This document shows, piece after piece, positions 13,319 to 16,241 of a DNA stretch of 16,241 bases. The stretch covers positions 1-16,241 of the forward strand of contig CAZVSU010000061.1 of the NCBI GenBank assembly GCA_964629645.1. The letters are read 5' to 3'. Each line of letters starts with the position of its first letter. The stretch's first letter is position 1. Both the position numbers and the translations under genes were made by a program. Source of the DNA: JAAKFL01 sp964629645. Its GTDB lineage: Bacteria; Chlamydiota; Chlamydiia; Chlamydiales; SLFE01. Below the pieces are notes generated by a model, which was not told where the DNA came from, ran no database searches, and was given only the letters and a program-made list of their open reading frames with translations.

Positions 13319-15199
13319 ATGATCTTAGAGTCAACATCCTCAGCCTCGGACTTTGAAACGTTAGAGACCTTTAAACAATCGATTGTGCAAGATTTCTCCG
13401 GGCGTGTCGTTGTTTGGAGGAATAACAACAGCACCTTGGAAACTCGCGAAGCGGTCATTGTTGATCTAAACGATTTGGATTGGATGCCTCATGAGATCAT
13501 AAGGCGGGCCTATGAGTTCAACCGCGATCATACCGAAGAGAAAGTCTTTGTCGCCTCGGTTGCGGGATTTGAATCCCCACTGAGGAAACAGAGCTGGTTC
13601 ACCCACATTTTGAAGCTCATTTTCGGTTCAGGGGTAAAAGATCGTTTAACCGAAGAATACGCGCAGTCCTTTTCTCTTTCGCCTTGGTCCACTGTCGGAA
13701 ACCGCGGCGCTGTCACAGTGGTAATGCGCGTATCAAAAGCCGCTCAGAAAATGAAAATCATCAAAAGCGGCCGCGAGGTTCTGTTTGACGTTACACCCGG
13801 CGTAAGAATCACGGACGCAGAGTCCTATCTCTTTAAAAAGGGGTATGCTCTTTTCCCAAACTCGATGACCTTGCATACGGCCTCGATCGTAGGGGGTGCT
13901 GCAAACGGGGGATATGCCCCAGGGCGTGACGAAGGGCCGATGAGTGTCAACATCAAACAACTAGTCATCGTAGGCCCTGATGGAGAGGAAAAGACACTTT
14001 CAAAAACGCAAAACCGCTCCCTTTTTTATGCTTTGCGAGACGCCCATCTTGGCGCCGGTTTTTTTGTTAAAAAGATGAGGCTTGGGAACATCGAAAAAAA
14101 ATTTCGTATGCGAAGAGTGAATGTCCTTTATGCCGACAGTGCTGCATTTGCTGCAGGGATGCGAATACAGAGATGGCTGAACAAACAATACTTTATGGCG
14201 ATGTACATTCCCGTCGATATTTTGGAGACCGACCAAAACCACTTCAACCGCATCCGCGTCACAACGTTTGAAAGGACAGACGAAAAAGGGTCTCGTAAAG
14301 ACAGATGTCGAAATTGCGACGACACCATGGATTACTTAAATCTGCAGCTCACTGAAGCAGGGGAGCCCCTTATCGATTGCGTGACACGGTCTAAGCGTCT
14401 TCGCCCGTTTATTCCCTTCCTGTTAAAATTTGCAGCCGTTAAAACCTACGGATTGACTCCCCACACTCATGAGATCGACTGGTCGCACAAGATCACCCAT
14501 ATTTTTAGGACATACACTGATTTACCCATAAGAGATGTCAATTGGCTGATTGAAGTCGAAAGCGTTAAGGAGGCAGCCGAGCTGAATATTCAGCTCATTA
14601 AGCTGACAGAGCGGAAGCTGAAACGAATGGCCGCAAATGAACATTATCCACTGTTCAATGCTTTTTCCCGGTATCTGAAGGGGGTTCATTTCCCAAAGGA
14701 AAACGGGGGAATCGCGTGTACAGTGACAAGCTCTAAGAGTCAATCGATCTTGTCTTTTGAGTATGTCACTTATGAACCCCTTGCCCGCACACCACAATTT
14801 CGGCAACTCGTTGATTCAGTTGTGACATTCCTCAATAAAAAGTCTTTTTTTTACAATTACCATACGGGTAAAAATTGGCCCGCAGGTGTTACGTTGCCGG
14901 ATGTGATCGTTCCTCAGCGGCTGAGAAATTTTCAAAACGCTTTGATAAAACTTCACGGCGGAGAAGATGGGCTGCGCTTTTCACCCTTTCTCACTCCGCA
15001 AAAAAGGGAATTTATCGGTTTTGATACGCCCGCTGAAGACTCTTGCGAAGAAGAGCTCCCACAGCCTTCGGCGCAAGAGGAAAAAGAAGCTTTAGACATC
15101 ATCGCGTCAATTGCAGGCCAACTGGACAGCTCGTTTGACGATGTGGTCGAGGAAGCGGAATGGGTGAAAGGGGACCTCAAGCAAGAAATCGAGTTTTAA
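13319..15199 (+). CDS. FAD-dependent oxidoreductase (VAO/PCMH type)
   Basis: A 626-residue protein with a flavin-binding domain of the vanillyl-alcohol oxidase type. The segment WSTVGNRGAVTVVMRVSKAA (123-142), then LFDVTPGVRITDAESYLFKK (155-174), and HTASIVGGAANGGYAPGRDEG (186-206) reproduces the FAD_binding_4 order: early strands, the Pro-Gly turn and the glycine-rich flavin loop. VNIKQLVIVGPDGEEKTLS continues it. About 110 residues precede the domain and some 370 follow, the latter unassigned and ending in an acidic tail (about 580-626). There is no signal peptide. The ATG has AGGGGG eight bases upstream. Substrate unknown; sugar-alcohol or lactone oxidation is common in the superfamily. 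The gene faces the hydrolase gene and ends 56 bases from it. Confidence 0.75.
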   Translation: MILESTSSASDFETLETFKQSIVQDFSGRVVVWRNNNSTLETREAVIVDLNDLDWMPHEIIRRAYEFNRDHTEEKVFVASVAGFESPLRKQSWFTHILKLIFGSGVKDRLTEEYAQSFSLSPWSTVGNRGAVTVVMRVSKAAQKMKIIKSGREVLFDVTPGVRITDAESYLFKKGYALFPNSMTLHTASIVGGAANGGYAPGRDEGPMSVNIKQLVIVGPDGEEKTLSKTQNRSLFYALRDAHLGAGFFVKKMRLGNIEKKFRMRRVNVLYADSAAFAAGMRIQRWLNKQYFMAMYIPVDILETDQNHFNRIRVTTFERTDEKGSRKDRCRNCDDTMDYLNLQLTEAGEPLIDCVTRSKRLRPFIPFLLKFAAVKTYGLTPHTHEIDWSHKITHIFRTYTDLPIRDVNWLIEVESVKEAAELNIQLIKLTERKLKRMAANEHYPLFNAFSRYLKGVHFPKENGGIACTVTSSKSQSILSFEYVTYEPLARTPQFRQLVDSVVTFLNKKSFFYNYHTGKNWPAGVTLPDVIVPQRLRNFQNALIKLHGGEDGLRFSPFLTPQKREFIGFDTPAEDSCEEELPQPSAQEEKEALDIIASIAGQLDSSFDDVVEEAEWVKGDLKQEIEF

Positions 15200-15255
15200 G
15201 ACCCGCCTTCAATTTGCAAATATTAAGTGAATGGCTATTTTTCCCCATCTTCGGA

Positions 15256-15978
15256 CTATCTGGTAAAAAGGTGGTTCATCACCTTTTTCACGACTTCGTC
15301 GTTATAGAGAAAGCTGTGGTGGCCAAGATCAGGAAACACATCTTGGTGGATGTGAGCATGAGGCTTTTCGGAAATCATGCAAGATGTCCATGGAATGACC
15401 ACGTGATCTCTTGGGGTGCACAAGTTAAAATATTGAACGTTAGTCGTACTGGCAACTTTGGCACGGAGTTCATTCAATTCATCGGCGCCATAATCCATGA
15501 GCTTTAGAGATGGCGACGGTTTCCAAAACACTCTTTTGGTGCCGTGAAAGGGGGAGGCGATACACACAACCTTAGCAATAGAAAACCGTTTCTGAGCGTC
15601 AGGATTTGTCGAAAGGAAAGAGCAGATAATCCCGCCCCAAGAGTGGCCCACGAGATAAATTTGGGGAGCGGAGCGGGTTTTATCGAGACATTTTTGAATT
15701 TCCAGCGCGACAAAATCGGCTGACTCTTCTAATCCGCAAAAAGTCGACGGCAGATTCACCAGCATCCACGATCCGGGAGTCTTTTCTGCGTATTTTCGAA
15801 ACGCTGATTTATCGTGTAAAAACCCATGGACATAAACAACCAAAGTCTCTGTGTCGGGAACGGAGAAAGTTTGCGCACCCGGAAAAAAATGACCCAGGCC
15901 TGCGAGTTTTCCCCATATGCTTTTCAAGAGGCCCGGTAGATCGTGGAGCGCGTTTTTTAAAAAGGGAGTTGATGACAT
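15256..15978 (-). CDS. Alpha/beta hydrolase (lipase/esterase-like)
   Basis: A 240-residue hydrolase with a full catalytic set. TLVVYVHGFLHDKSAF (45-60) gives the His-Gly oxyanion turn, YLVGHSWGGIICSF (108-121) has the GxSxG nucleophile Ser113, TPRDHVVIPW (188-197) gives Asp191, and LGHHSFLY (218-225) gives His220 or His221. No signal peptide is clear. The open frame extends upstream to a TTG at 16080, but that part overlaps the DUF2256-like gene in another frame, so the ATG at 15978 is preferred; it begins 13 bases after that gene's stop. No ribosome site is seen, which suggests translational coupling. A lipid, thioester or small ester may be the substrate. It is not obviously related to the hydrolase at 10933 beyond the fold. 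Confidence 0.82.
   Translation of the reverse strand: MSSTPFLKNALHDLPGLLKSIWGKLAGLGHFFPGAQTFSVPDTETLVVYVHGFLHDKSAFRKYAEKTPGSWMLVNLPSTFCGLEESADFVALEIQKCLDKTRSAPQIYLVGHSWGGIICSFLSTNPDAQKRFSIAKVVCIASPFHGTKRVFWKPSPSLKLMDYGADELNELRAKVASTTNVQYFNLCTPRDHVVIPWTSCMISEKPHAHIHQDVFPDLGHHSFLYNDEVVKKVMNHLFTR
15265..15288 (+). terminator. Possible terminator of the oxidoreductase gene, inside the hydrolase 3' end
   Basis: AAAAAGGTG (15265-15273) pairs perfectly with CACCTTTTT (15280-15288) around a six-base loop, 65 bases after the oxidoreductase stop. The five Ts form the outer stem and the U tract. It lies within the last codons of the opposing hydrolase and is symmetrical enough to act in both directions. 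Confidence 0.4.
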
Positions 15979-15991
15979 ATTAAACTGGTTG

Positions 15992-16138
15992 TCAGTGCTT
16001 TGTTTCTTTCTGATTTCGGCATCTTTTAGAACAGTACTTGACCTGATCCCAAACTTTTTGCCATTTTTTCCGCCAGACAAAAGGTCGTTGACATACAGGA
16101 CATATTTTTTTTGGGAGATCCGATTTTTTTACAGCCAC
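15992..16138 (-). CDS. Small DUF2256-like zinc-ribbon protein
   Basis: A 48-residue protein, encoded from a GTG. The sequence LPKKICPVCQRPFVWRKKW (8-26) then VWDQVKYCSKRCR (29-41) matches what I know of the DUF2256 family: two cysteine pairs (Cys13, Cys16, Cys36, Cys40) that should bind one zinc, with the invariant-looking PF-WRKKW and WD-VKYCS-RC motifs. Function is unknown; nucleic-acid binding is a guess from the basic charge and zinc ribbon. The frame is bounded by a TAA just upstream, so the GTG at 16138 is the best start, with purine-rich sequence (GGATGGAAG) before it. It lies 13 bases ahead of the hydrolase gene in the same direction and shares its transcript. Two longer frames overlap it but lack any family pattern. 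Confidence 0.8.
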   Translation of the reverse strand: MAVKKSDLPKKICPVCQRPFVWRKKWQKVWDQVKYCSKRCRNQKETKH

Positions 16139-16241
16139 ACACTTCCATCCAATCCCTTAAACGTAACAGAGGATGTCTTTGTGGTCGAGACATGTTCCCT
16201 AGAGCGGGCATTACCTAACATAACATATATTATCAGACCAT

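Noticed and set aside
15979..16080. N-terminal extension of the hydrolase to a TTG at 16080
   Set aside because: It overlaps the DUF2256-like gene in a different frame, has no ribosome site, and the extension is not hydrolase-like.
16026..16211. 61-codon minus-strand frame overlapping the DUF2256-like gene
   Set aside because: The overlapping 48-codon frame carries clear family motifs; this one shows none and is a frame shadow.

Overview
This window looks like chromosomal DNA of an environmental chlamydia (order Parachlamydiales; a Waddlia-like or related amoeba-associated lineage is my guess). The main argument is the gene at 3082-4797. It has the architecture and the complete catalytic set (His97, Ser462, Glu521) of CPAF, the secreted chlamydial protease. 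A ribBA-ribH pair in the usual chlamydial order, a long charged protein with no family I recognise and moderate GC content all fit. The genus cannot be fixed from the sequence alone.

Layout. (1) 51-2945, all minus strand: a dienelactone hydrolase-family protein and a TMEM14-like membrane protein with a 13-nt gap, then ribBA and ribH, the last two separated by 1 nt. ribBA has its own -10 box. (2) 3082-4797, plus: the CPAF homologue, divergent from region 1. (3) 4802-7231, minus: a 548-residue charged coiled-coil protein and a 227-residue unknown. The coiled-coil gene appears to use a terminator that lies inside the last codons of the CPAF gene. (4) 7293-9124: a GT-B glycosyltransferase (plus) and a PHP-domain phosphoesterase (minus) that converge and overlap by 67 nt. 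(5) About 9143-11670: an accessory segment with a possible gene remnant, an AT-rich palindromic stretch, a tiny exported protein with three 10-residue repeats, two unknown small proteins, a lipase-like protein, and three copies of one palindromic element (around 9383, 9811 and 11629). (6) 11713-16138: an unknown protein, an exported beta-carbonic anhydrase, an FAD-dependent oxidoreductase of the VAO type, an alpha/beta hydrolase, and a 48-residue DUF2256-like zinc-ribbon protein.

How the genes work together. ribBA and ribH supply three riboflavin-pathway activities, so the FAD enzyme downstream depends on the same cofactor route, although the two loci are not linked in an operon. CPAF is the likely host-directed factor. 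The exported carbonic anhydrase would act in the periplasm. The PHP protein and glycosyltransferase may both serve surface polysaccharide metabolism, but that is inferred only from adjacency.

The least explained parts are the palindrome-punctuated segment 9383-11670 and the coiled-coil protein at 4802-6448. I see no CRISPR array, tRNA, rRNA, prophage structural gene or intact transposase.
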